Assembly: GCA_963580455.1 (NCBI GenBank)
Contig: OY756957.1
Span: forward strand, 27,992,501-28,056,500
Source of the DNA: Euonymus europaeus
Taxonomy: Eukaryota > Streptophyta > Magnoliopsida > Celastrales > Celastraceae
Direction: 5' to 3'
DNA: 64,000 nt
Shown piece by piece: positions 20,623 to 31,614 of the stretch. The position numbers and the translations under genes are program-made. The notes below the pieces were generated by a model, which was not told the origin of the DNA, searched no databases, and saw nothing but the letters and a program-made list of their open reading frames with translations. The stretch's first letter is position 1. Every line of letters begins with the position of its first letter.

Positions 20623-23600
20623 TCAACCACGAAGAGAAGCCCGAGGCACTGCAGGTAAACCCATCTCGTCTTCAACCTGTCCGACATCGAAGTAGCAAAC
20701 GGAAAAGCACAAGTAAGATGGCTGGGTGCAACACTTAATCCATTGTACAGTGTGACCGAGGAACAGAAATTGTCAAGCCCATATCTCCCACCCCGAATTA
20801 GTATATATAAACAAGAACACCCAATTGAGACGAATGTTGTTTTTCTTTTCTTTCCCCACAAAGCGAAGGTGGGAAAGGATACACGTGAATTTTAGCAACT
20901 AGGAAAACTAATACACCAATGGAGGACCTCTTATGAAAGACAAACAAGTGTTCATCTTTTAATAACTAAATGTAATAGAAGTTAAGCATTAGCAATATCA
21001 TTTCACCTGGGTATTAGATCTGCCAGCTACTGCAGCACTTCCAGTGGGTGCTGAAGGCATGTTAAGCTCCGCATCTAGATCAGGTTCATTATCTGGTTGG
21101 AGATAGGAGGGCACCCCATTAGCTTCCGTTTCAAACCCCATGTCAGCTTCCAGAGCATCAAGTTCTGCAACATAAGTTGATGGTACAACTCCAAGTCAAA
21201 TGCACAAGTACATTTCACAGATAAAACATACTCTGTATGAGCAATACTGCTGAAGAAAAGCAGTATACAAATTTGAATTTCAAGATTGGTGTCTAATAAT
21301 TAGCATGTTACAAACAAGAATTGTTTTTTCCCCGTATCATCAAATCTATCCCTATAAAATTAGCACCTCCAAAACCAAATCCAGGAGCAATAATTAAGTA
21401 GGAAAAGAAGGAATTCTTAACAAATTACTTATATCACAAGCGAACATGTGGCCCAATGGTAGAATTGCAGGGATACAACCTAGGAGCCTTGTGTGTATAG
21501 TTGTTTTTTCACATGTGAACATATAGCCCAGTGGATTACAGAGGGTGCAACCTATAGGTGATAGATTTAATTCTTGAAAACAATCTCTCTATCTATTATG
21601 TGAGGGTGGGAGTTTGTACACATTCAATGTGTCTCCGACCCCGCCCATTGAGGGAGAGTTGTGCAAGAGATTTGTTTACCATTATAGTTTTTACCATAAT
21701 GGAGCATGCAATTATGAAGCTTTACACATTACTTTACACAAATCTCATAAAAGATCGGTGCATCATATCAGATGCAACAAACAACATAAGAGCTTACCAC
21801 CAATGAGTTCATCCTCATCAATGTCATCAGGCACATTATAGCTTCTACCCAGGGTCTCTTGGATTTCACTACTCACATCCATTAAGTCCATCATTTCGTC
21901 TTGCAAGTTCTACAGATCATAAAAATAAAAAGTTAAGCTAATAATTTGAATTTCTCTAAAGTTTGTGGGAAAAAGAGAGAAGCAGAGGGTAAATAAAGTA
22001 CATACATCTACGTCTTGGATCTTCACTGTTTTCATCATTCCTTTCAACTCCTTGTTCGCAGATTTCAAGGCTGACATCTGGAAAAGAGGAGAAAACACAT
22101 AAATACATATTGTATCAGAATAAAGTCACCAATCTCGATTCACTTCCTTAATGGCTTCCTATACCTTTTCCTACTAGCCTAAATGGATGAAAATAAGAAA
22201 ATCTAGGACACAGCTCAATGCATTTGTTGTAAGAGAATTTATATCTAGTGGCAGTTTCTTAATGCCGTACCTCTCATGAGGTAGGCAGCAGGTTCCAATC
22301 AGTACAAATAAAGCACCACTTGAAAAGTCTTGAGCCATGGACTTTAGGTTTCTACGAAGAAAAAAGAATACTTTTGCTGTGAATATACTAACAGTACAAT
22401 AAAACACATTTATGAATCATAGAGTGAATATTTGATAGAGGAGAAAGCTTATGGCGATACAAATCACTTAATGAAGATAGGTTACTCACATGAAACCATG
22501 TCATGTAACTTGCACAAGCAAACATGGAGTCAAACCTGAGGCTATAACCCTGACCCTCAAAAAAGACATGACAGAATGGTTTTTTTTTTAAATCTTAACA
22601 TGTATTCAAATATAAGTGATGTGATGGGTTGTCAGATCAAGCCAAGGTTAGGTACTGTGTACAGCTACAGAATCACATATAGTTCCACAAACTCGTTGAA
22701 TTCAAAAAAAGGTCTTGCACTCTTTTAAAAGAGTAACTTACACTCTTACAGTAAGTTTCACCATACATACTCATGTTTCCATTCTATTCCCCTTTTCTCA
22801 ACCACCTCAAACTTTCAAAAGTGACACCAAATGACCAAATGAATATGAATGCCAGACCAACGAATCACAAAAGGACTCAAACCATGCACTTGAAACATTC
22901 TCACCTGTCCTAAAAGGATAAAAGTATGATCAATGATGTACCTTAAGATAAGTTAAAAACTCACGCGCAAAGGATAGAATAAATCCCTAACGCAACGAAA
23001 GACAAGAATAATGAGTTCCTAAGAATTTACTGTAAACAGGAATATTAGTCTATGACTAATAAATAATTACGTATGACCCCCATTCAGCAGATAGGATGCA
23101 GTTAAGGACATATTCAAAATCATCATTCCCAAGTAAATAACATATAAAACTTTAAAGCATCTTTCTTTGGTGACATACAGTTTGTTGAGCATCTTTTATT
23201 CCCTCGGCAGCAAAAGCAACTTGATCAAGGTTGAAAGTCTGATTATAGAGCATGTCGCGTTGTCCTTCATACCTGTTTACAATTAGGTAGTAAATAATGT
23301 AGTCAACCTAATCAAGACACAAAGAGTCTCCTTAATATGAATATGAGATTATATTATATAAAGATATAAAGATAAATATAAATGGGCGAACATGCCCGGT
23401 GGTAGAGTTGTAAGAGTGCAACTTAGAAGTCATAGGTTTAATTCCTGGAAATAACATCTCTATCTCTATATATTATGTGGGGCTAAGGCCAGTGTACATC
23501 TTGCATGTCACCGACCCCGCCCACTTTGGGAGCCTTGTGCACGAGAATTGTTTGCCTTCTAATAAGTGCTCATAGGAACAAGTTGCTAACTACCATAGAT

Positions 23601-25195
23601 GCACAAACCAACCACCAGTTACTCTCATATATATATATATATATATTTCGGTTAACCAAATTGCAATAAAAAATGACAGAGGAAGAAAAACCTACATTCT
23701 CTTTTGCTTCAGAACCCTCATGGCTCGAGCTTTAACAGCCTCTAGAGCAGGGCCAGGTCTTGTTTTCTTAATTTGTTCCTTGTACCTATTGAGTTCAGTA
23801 TCTAGTTTCTTGATCTTCTCATCAACTGTTTCACCTCTTTTATTAATCTGGAAACAATTAGACACATTATAATTGCATAAGGAAATGATTTATATTGAAG
23901 AACTACATAGGAATTATCTTTTTGCCTAATTTGGCAAAGAACAAAGTAAGCGCAAAAAGACAGACAATTAGTGGGCATTAGATGAGATTAAATTAATGAA
24001 AATAATAATAAGAACCAAATCCAGGCAGTCAATCAGGTAAGCAATGCCAAGCAAAAATAGAGCTCAGACCCCTGAATAAGACACATGAAAAGGAAACAGG
24101 TAATTCTAGCTCTTACCAACCTCAATTGGACCTTCAAATACCTAAGAAGTTCACTTAGATGTTTTAGAAAATAGATATTTAAGGTACTTACATTGTGAAT
24201 CCTTCAAGTATGCATTCTATATTTCTATTCAAAAATGTTAAATTGCTGCTCTTTAGCACACTCATAAACTGAAACATTCTCATTCCCCCATTATACCAAA
24301 GAAAATAGAATAAAACAATAAAGAAAGCAGTGCATAACTATTATGAATTAATGACATACACTAGAAAATACCCAATACTACAAAACTTAAAGGACAAATT
24401 GAAAGAGAACTCGTGTAAAGCAAGTTTGCAGTAGTTTCAAACTTTCAACCTTTAACAGGTTCCACACCAATTAAAACCCAAAAGAAATATAAAAAACAAT
24501 AATATTAAAAGATCAAAAACTGAACAAAATATTTCCTTCATGAAGTTTCCTTAACATTCATTGAAGCAGGGTCTACAATGTACTAAAATACATTGATGTA
24601 TCTTAGCCTTTTGTTTTCCTGGCGTCTTTGTACTAAAAAGTTAAACTAACATTGTCCAAAAGGCAACAAAACCCAAATCTAGAAATTTTAAATATAGGAA
24701 ACTGTTCACTAAATTCACACCTCTAATCCCTCTGACATCATTGAATAGTTAAGTTCACTAAAAAAAGGTTATGTTTTACAACAGTCAGTACACTATCAAC
24801 AGAATTACCAACAAAAACAACAACCAGCAATTCTCGAATCCCACTTTGTTTGACATCTAGAAATTTAAGAATGCCCACGCAGTGTTCACTTACAGGACAC
24901 TATTGAAATTCTCATCGGATATTGCAATCTGATCCTATCAAAATTCCACTATTGCACTATCACAAACACAACAGAGATCCAATTAGGTTTTCTGAACAAC
25001 AACAACAATCACAAATATAAAAATCTGAGCACCAAAAAAAGTACGATCGGTCAATTTAAGAATTTTTAGATTAATCAATCAAATTCCACGTAATACAATA
25101 TTATAGAGGAAAGATAAGACGCAAACCCTATCGGAGGCGTCGTTGATTGACGGAGGAGGTTCCTTCTCTTTCTTAACTCCAAACACTCTCCTCAT
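20623..25195 (-). CDS. VPS60: VPS60/CHMP5-like ESCRT-III-related protein
   Basis: This SNF7-family protein is a CHMP5/VPS60 orthologue that binds LIP5 and regulates the VPS4/SKD1 ATPase during endosomal multivesicular body sorting. Seven exons (minus) are 25127-25195, 23696-23847, 23179-23272, 22006-22077, 21798-21909, 21007-21164 and 20623-20676. All have GT/AG borders and consistent phases and total 711 nt, giving 236 aa, as in plant VPS60. Diagnostic segments are MRRVFGVKKEKEPPPSIND at the N-terminus, the basic helix KKTRPGPALEAVKARAMRVL, SANKELKGMMKTVKIQDVD, the acidic DDIDEDELIGELDALEADMG and the tail LPAVPRASLRG. Introns 2 and 5 carry SINE copies. A large MULE lies about 130 bp upstream of the ATG. 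Confidence 0.96.
21438..21690 (+). mobile_element. Au-type SINE copies in VPS60 intron 5, one internally deleted
   Basis: There are two adjacent tRNA-derived SINE units. The first (about 21438-21505) has the head AAGCGAACATGTGGCCCA and jumps to the tail GAGCCTTGTG, so its middle is missing. The second (about 21511-21690) runs from GTGAACATATAGCCCAGTGG through TTTAATTCTTG (a weak B box) to CCGACCCCGCCCATTGAGGG and TTGTGCA, the layout of angiosperm Au SINEs. It is antisense to the host gene. Confidence 0.75.
23382..23563 (+). mobile_element. Au-type SINE in VPS60 intron 2
   Basis: The tRNA-like head GGGCGAACATGCCCGGTGG carries an A-box-like TGGTAGAGTTG. The B box GGTTTAATTCC is at 23435-23445. 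It ends with TGTACATCTTGCATG, CCGACCCCGCCC and GGGAGCCTTGTGCAC, which match the Au SINE consensus as I recall it. It would be transcribed by RNA polymerase III if active. It lies antisense in the intron. Confidence 0.82.
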
Positions 25196-25324
25196 CTTCC
25201 TCTTTCTGTTAGCGAGAGATTTACTGTAGCGTTATTGGGAAGAGAGAAATCGGCTTCTTCTTCGATCAGAATAACCGAAGCTTCTCTTCTCTGTTCGAGT
25301 ATTTCCTCTGTTCTTCACGCGTTA

Positions 25325-25333
25325 TTGATTAAT
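25325..25333. repeat. 9-bp target-site duplication of MULE (left)
   Basis: TTGATTAAT here and at 27518-27526. A 9-bp duplication is the hallmark of Mutator-superfamily insertion. Confidence 0.85.
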
Positions 25334-27517
25334 CAGCAGTGCTAGATAGCCCATGGCTAAGTAACCCATGGTAGCCCATGCTTAGGTGGCATTGTGACTA
25401 GGCATGATGACTGGACAAATTTGTTTTTGAAATATCAAAACACACGCTCTCTCTCCTCTCTCTTGTGCTCTCACTTTCTCTTCTTCTCTCTCCTCCCCTC
25501 TCTTCCTCTCTATTTATTCTTAATCGCCGAAGCTCAAGGTCAACCATCCGGCCACCGATCGGAGTCACCGACATACCGAACTGAAGCGCCGGAGCACCGT
25601 GACTCATCTCCAACCATCGTTTGCTGCCAACAATCGCATATTTGGCCGGAATCTTGCCTTGAAGCCGCGGCCAACCGAAACTTCTGAAGCTCGATCCGGC
25701 CAATCTAGGCTACACCTTCATCAATCACCACCATAAGTGAATTTGTCTTGATGAGCTCTACCTGATTCGGCCCTTGGATGGCCGGAATAGTGGCCGGAAA
25801 ATTATTCCATTGATTAAAATCAATGGATTCTGGACGAAAATCTTGGTGGTGGCTACATGTCATTTTTGTTTTGGGTGTTGGCTTGGTTTTTTTCTTTCGC
25901 CAATTATTTCCTTTTGAAAAAAGAGATAATTTTAGTGGGGGTGCTATCACAGTGCATGGTTAGAAGCCAATAACTTGCATTTTTCCCTTTATGGGTCTTA
26001 TTTTTTCTTGTTTTCTTATCAATGGAATCTGGATATTATGCTTTGATCTTAAGTTTCAAGAGTTTTTCCTCCCATTTTTGCTCGTCACCAACAAGTTTTT
26101 TTTTTTCCTAGATGCAAACTCTGAAGATATGATTTTGGTATGATTACCTAGACAATTAATGGAATTGGTTAAATCAATGTTATATTTCATTGATAAAATC
26201 AATGAAATATTTTGTAAGGGAATAAAGCAATGATAAAATCAATGGAATTAACAACAAAATGGTAAAAATAAAAGAGAACTGACTATTTCATTGTTAAAAT
26301 CATTGGGTTAATTAATTACATTGATTTTAACTATTAATTGAACCATTGGTGTTCACAATTCAATTGCTTTTATCATTGGCACGAATGAGTAAGTATAGTG
26401 CAAATATCTTCCACCATCATGATGTTTTAAAACAATGGCATTGATAATTCCATTGTTTTAAAACAATGGATTTTGTTATCAAAACAATGGCATTGATAAA
26501 TCCATTGTTTAAAAACAGTGGCTTTTGTTATTAAGACAATGGCATTACTAATTCCATTGTTTAAAAACAGTGGCTTTTATTTTAAAACAATGTAATTGAC
26601 AAATCCATTGATATTAATTAATGGAATAGTAACTAGTAGTTTATGGTAGCACTGTTATTTGGTCCGGTGCAAACGCAGTCTCGTACGCAGAAGTTGTTGC
26701 CTTATGTACCACATAGATGATTTCGAATAATGTAAGTGACTAATTTAATGAAAACTAATTCTTATGCACTATTTGAATAGTTAATTGACACTATTATGCT
26801 GCAACATGTAGGTCATCGATTCATATTCGGAGATATTGAGTATGAGCAAAGCAGAGGCAGAGCAAGACACCCAATAACTTCAAATGGGCAAAGCGATTGC
26901 TTTTACGAGTTCTAGTCTGGTATACATGACACTGGTTTAATAAATTAAATAACAAAAACACGAAATGAAATATATGTTTTGTTGCAGGCATTTTTGCCCA
27001 GAATCCATTGATTTTAATCAATGGAATAATTTTCCGGCCACTATTCCGGCCATCCAAGGGCCGAATCAGGTAGAGCTCATCAAGACAAATTCACTTATGG
27101 TGGTGATTGATGAAGGTGTAGCCTAGATTGGCCGGATCGAGCTTCGGAAGTTTCGGTTGGTCGCGACTTCAAGGCAAGATTCCGGCCAAATATGCAGTGG
27201 TTGGCAGCAAACGATGGTTGGAGATGAGTCACGGTGCTCTTGCGCTTCAGTTCGGTATGTTGATGACTCCGATCGGTGGCCGGATGGTTGACCTTGAGCT
27301 CCGGCGATTAAGAAAAAATAGAGAGGAAGAGAGGGGAGGAGAGAGAAGAAGAGAGGGGAGGAGAGAAGAAGAGAAAGTGAGAGCACAAGAGAGAGGAGAG
27401 AGAGCATGTGTTTTGGTATTTCAAAAACAAATTTGTCCAGTCATCATGTCTAGTCACAATGCCACCTAAGCATGGGCTACCATGGGTTACTTAGTCATGG
27501 ACTACATAGCATTTTTG
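25334..27517. mobile_element. MULE-like element with about 500-bp terminal arms
   Basis: This 2184-bp element is bounded by the 9-bp duplication TTGATTAAT. The left arm (25334-about 25834) and right arm (about 26998-27517) are inverted copies, sharing AAGTAACCCATGGTAGCCC, the GACAAATTTGTTTTTGAAAT region, a CT/GA-rich tract and GGCCGGAATAGTGGCCGG. No transposase is seen in the centre, so it is non-autonomous. The arms are unusually GC-rich inside (CCGGCC-rich, about 25540-25810), and open frames there (25394-25687 +, 27123-27407 -) are translations of the arms, not recognised genes. The GC-rich arm might be a captured host fragment, but I cannot identify it. Confidence 0.88.
26431..26620. repeat. 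about 52-bp tandem repeat inside MULE
   Basis: About 3.6 copies of a unit start AACAATGGCATTGAT at 26431, 26483, 26535 and about 26585. Each unit carries an inverted CCATTGTTT/AAACAATGG pair, so the array can form several hairpins. Related CAATGGAAT motifs are scattered from 26150 to 26640. Confidence 0.8.
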
Positions 27518-27526
27518 TTGATTAAT

Positions 27527-28476
27527 TTATAGGCATATTATTACCTCGCCGAGGAGAATAATCGTGTGAAACCTAGTAAATAATGAGACGTGGCTTCTTT
27601 CTATTGCTGTATTTTAAGGAATCATATCTCGCCACGTATGCGTTTGTATTCGCTTTTACGGTTCTGCACTGTCTTGAAGATTATTGCTCCTGAGATGGGC
27701 CTTGTGGGTCCTATTGGGCCAAACTCTCTTGGAACCCAAACGAATTTTTGTGAACGATTTTTCTATTATAAAATAAATTAATTAGTTGGGAATACAATAT
27801 TTTATACTCCACATAATTCCATTTTTTTATATAGTTTTTGAGTAATCAAATTTATTTTTTTTACTTTAGCTTTGGAAAATAATAATGATTACATATCCAT
27901 AGACTATGGATTAAGATAATCGAAGAATCGAACCAATTGATTTATCGATTTTTTCAAAAGAAATTGTAAATTCGATTAACTATATCTCTTACAAAATCCA
28001 ATTCCCCAATTTACAATAAAAAAAACTGAAAATCGACCAAAACACATTGATTGATTTTACTAAAATTCAAAAAATCGACCACAAACATCCATATTGGACA
28101 TTTAGACTATGAAAAATTATCTCCTTTTTTTCATGGTAGATTCAATGGCCTTTTATAAACATTTACGTTTGGTCGCCCAATCAACCAAATGCCTAAAATA
28201 CATTAGTTTAAATGCTAACTTATAAGCTCATATATGCATGCTAAAACGTCTGTTTGGTTGAAATTATATTTGATAGAATATGAACTTGTGTAAAGAGTAA
28301 TGTCTTAAAAAGTGTCCAAGAATATGTCTAACAGAGTATAAACTCTACGAACGCTCAACCATCATAGGAGCTTATATAATATGTTAGAGCATAGACAAGA
28401 ATTCACTGTGTGCAAGTGCAACACATTGTTATCTCAGCAAAATATGAACACTACTAGCATGAGAATTCTGGAGCAA
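27527..28476. other. intergenic DNA
   Basis: AT-rich DNA lies between the MULE and the start of the duplicated PPR block. No gene is recognised; the frame at 27590-27781 has no domain. Confidence 0.5.
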
Positions 28477-28835
28477 AATTATTAAATCAAATTCATTTCT
28501 TATCTCGAGACAGAGATCTCTATCCTCCCTCTGATATTAAATCTACTAGTTTTTCCCAAATAGGACATTCTTACTGTACATGAGCCATTCTTCCATGCCC
28601 ACATATCTCTAAACAAATCTTTCATTCAACGACCAACCGTCGCTAATGAATGGCCACCAAATCTTTCAAAAATTGGTCGCTGAGTGTACACACACATATA
28701 TATAAGATTTTATCATCCAGAAAATTTGAGAAAAATACGGACACCAGCTGATAAACAGAATCATGAATATCTCCCAACATTTTTCAAATGCACATAACCA
28801 CCCAACAAGTAGTGATATAAGTATGCAGCGAACTT

Positions 28836-28945
28836 GACTTCCACTTGAAGGCTATGCTTTGTACATTGGTGTTCCTCCGCCATTGGTAAGAGTCTATCTA
28901 TGATATCCTGTGGCTAAGCCATTTTATCAAAAAAAAAAAAAAAAA
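28836..28945 (+). mobile_element. retroposed insertion with poly(A) tail and 17-bp target duplication
   Basis: About 93 bp of unique sequence (from GACTTCCACTTGAAGG to CCATTTTATC) followed by a 19-A run is flanked by AAGTATGCAGCGAACTT at 28819-28835 and 28946-28962. The duplicated partner at about 45030 has a single copy of this target and no insert, so it shows the empty site. The tail and long duplication indicate LINE-machinery retroposition. I do not recognise the family and see no clear pol III boxes. Confidence 0.85.
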
Positions 28946-29747
28946 AAGTATGCAGCGAACTTAACAGCCATAGAAAATTTGTTTGCCAGAACACTATCAA
29001 TAGTAAAATAAAATTAAGGAATTCGTGCATAATATGGTATGCTTCATCTCAAGTATCTCTTATACTGCAGTTTCAAATCAGGACAAGTTCTTTTGTTAAA
29101 GGCAATACAAACCAGAACCTTTTTTTTCCTTGGACAAAGGTTTATCTCAACGTTATGCCCAAAGAAGATTTACCAATAATATTTTTCATGTAACAGCACA
29201 TTCAAGGGGAGTATAGTAAACTCATAAATCAAAAGAATGTAAGTGTATAAATTGATGCATTCTACATTCATAAATTTAAAATTTGTGTGACTGTGTATGC
29301 GTTGTAGATACATTTGATACATAAATATGGAAAATGTTTCCTTCTCCCAATTTCTGTACCTCTATTTAGCAAACCCAGCATACATGGTCGATTGCGGGAT
29401 AATGATTTAGCAAACCCGCAAAAAAAACCAAAAAGAAAGCCCCTGCAAGAGTGACACATAGAATATAAGCATAAATCACCTCGGCGAAGTTGAAATGATC
29501 TTACAGCCCAATACCAGATAATAAAAAACCGCCTCAATAGATTGGAGTAGCAATTGTAAATAAAGGCAACATAATTCTTATCAAGCTGATATTATTATAA
29601 ATTAAGGCAACATACATTGCTTCTCAAGCTGCAGTAGAATTGAGCTTTCAGCAGTTGCATTACTAGAACATCATAGCCATGGCCAAGATTTCAACAACTA
29701 ACTCAATGCTCACTTAGGAATAACAGGTCTGGTGCATGCATCAAAGA

Positions 29748-31533
29748 TCAAATTGACAGTAGCTCGCGAATTTCTTTGGAAACTGATTTGTCATACGCAT
29801 CATTTGATAACAAATCCACTAGCATCTCTGCAGTAGATGCATCTCCAGAGAACCCCTTGTCACACATTTCTCTAATAAGCTGCACTGCCAAAGATGTGTT
29901 GTTGAGGAAAAATCCTCGGATGATTACATTATAAGTACTGCCATCTGGGGGCAATCCATTGTCTTGCATTTCCCTGAAAAGCCGGTATGCTTCACTTAAG
30001 TGCCCCTTCTTTACAGAGGCCATTGACAAAGATATTATACGCCTTTATATCAGGCCTCAAGCCCTTGACAGACAAACTGGAAAACAGGTCCCTTGCAATA
30101 TTAGCTTCCCACCCTTGCATAAACCATCAATGATGATGCTATAAGTTATAATATCGAGTTCCAACCCACTTTCTTCTTGCATTGCTTTAAACAAAGCCAA
30201 TGCGTCATCAAGACACCCATGCTTGCATAAACCATTCAACAGAGTCGAGTAAGTTATCAAGTCTGGAGTATGACTGCGTGCACACATCTCCTGAAGAAGA
30301 TCTTTTGCAGCTTGAATTCTGCCTGCATTGCACAATCCACTTATAAGGGTATTGTATATGATAGAGTCAGCAGATACCCCTTTGGAAGTCATATCACTAA
30401 GAAGTCCCATTGCTTTCCCTATACGTTTACTCTTACAACATCCATTGATTAATATATTATAACTAATAACATCAATTTGAAAACCCTTTTCCGCAATCAA
30501 ATCAAACAGTTTCAATGCCTTATCAATGTGGCCTACTAGACAATATCCATCCATCAATGTATTATATGTCACCACAGTGGGGTCCACTCCAAATTCAATC
30601 ATCTTCTCATGTACACATTCAGCCTCCAAAATCTTTCCTTCTTTGCAGTACATATCAACCAGCATACTGAAAATGACAACATCAGGTTCTATTTTCCTTG
30701 CAATCATTTCATTCCACAATCTTGTAGCCTTCTCCCATTCACCTGAATTGCATGCACCTTGAATTAATGAGTTATAAGTGAAGAGGTTTGGTGTAACACC
30801 TCGATTCATCATTTCCAAATACAGATTGAAAGCGCTGTCAAATTGCATGTCCTTGCATAGGCCGTCAATGACTGTACTATATGCCACGACATTTGGTTTA
30901 CAACCTCTGTTTGCCATTCTATTGAGTAAGTAGACTGCGACGTGGGTATATCCTAATTTACGGAAACAATTTATGATTGTGGTGTAAGTGATTACATCGG
31001 GTTGATAACCATTATCAACCATCTTATCAAAAAAACCCACAGCATGTGAAACTTTACCCTCCGTACACAATCCATTGATGAGGATGGTGAATATTATAGT
31101 ATTAGGTTGGAGACCCAGCTTCAGGATTTTCCCGAGAAGAGAAAACCCAAAATCCACACGCCTCAAACGACAGAGACAGTTCATCAATATACGGAAAGTA
31201 TAGATATCGTGCTTGATACGAAACGGCTCCATATATTTAGCCAGTGAAATCACTGTTGAATAGTGATTCATTTTGACGATTGAACCAAACAATCGATTAA
31301 ATTCGAATGTAGAAGGTGGAGGGTGCATGTGAACCATCCGATTGAAGCATCCAACAGCATCATCGATGCCGTTGAATTGAAGATCGCTGTTATTTATTGA
31401 AGATTTGGAGGTATGAAAGGTGGCCGATCTGAGAGAAGTAAGAAGGGAGAAGCGATTGAGAAGCCATACCTTGAAGAAGAAGACGAGAAGCAGACATTGT
31501 AGCAAACACAGAAGCTCTTCTTCTGTGCATCAT
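29748..31533 (-). pseudogene. RFL-type P-class PPR gene, copy 1, frameshifted
   Basis: A P-class PPR gene of the restorer-of-fertility-like type has about 14 tandem 35-aa repeats with the usual TYNTLISGLCNAGRIQAAKD style. Its relatives are imported into mitochondria and bind or cleave specific transcripts. Comparison with copy 2 shows three defects. A 2-nt loss near 31460 puts the ATG at 31533 out of frame with the repeats. A 1-nt loss near 30101 is followed by a 1-nt gain near 30006. The two late changes restore the frame, but a stop (SRA*) is met at 30057 between them. The long readable part (30057-31505) has no early in-frame ATG. It is either a pseudogene or affected by assembly errors. 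Confidence 0.82.
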
Positions 31534-31614
31534 GGTTGCTTCAGTTCAACTGTGCGAAAGAGGAAAGTGAACGCTGTGGCAAGTATTGGGGGTAAATCTG
31601 GGAGGGGGCCGGGT

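Noticed and set aside
25394..25703. Open frames on both strands of the MULE left arm (and mirror frames in the right arm) as genes
   Set aside because: They are translations of the inverted terminal arms, with a low-complexity Arg/Glu or Ser/Leu-rich part from the CT tract, no domain, and differing frames in the two arms.
26431..26620. CRISPR-like array of regular repeats
   Set aside because: The host is a plant; units are contiguous with no unique spacers, and they lie inside a transposon.
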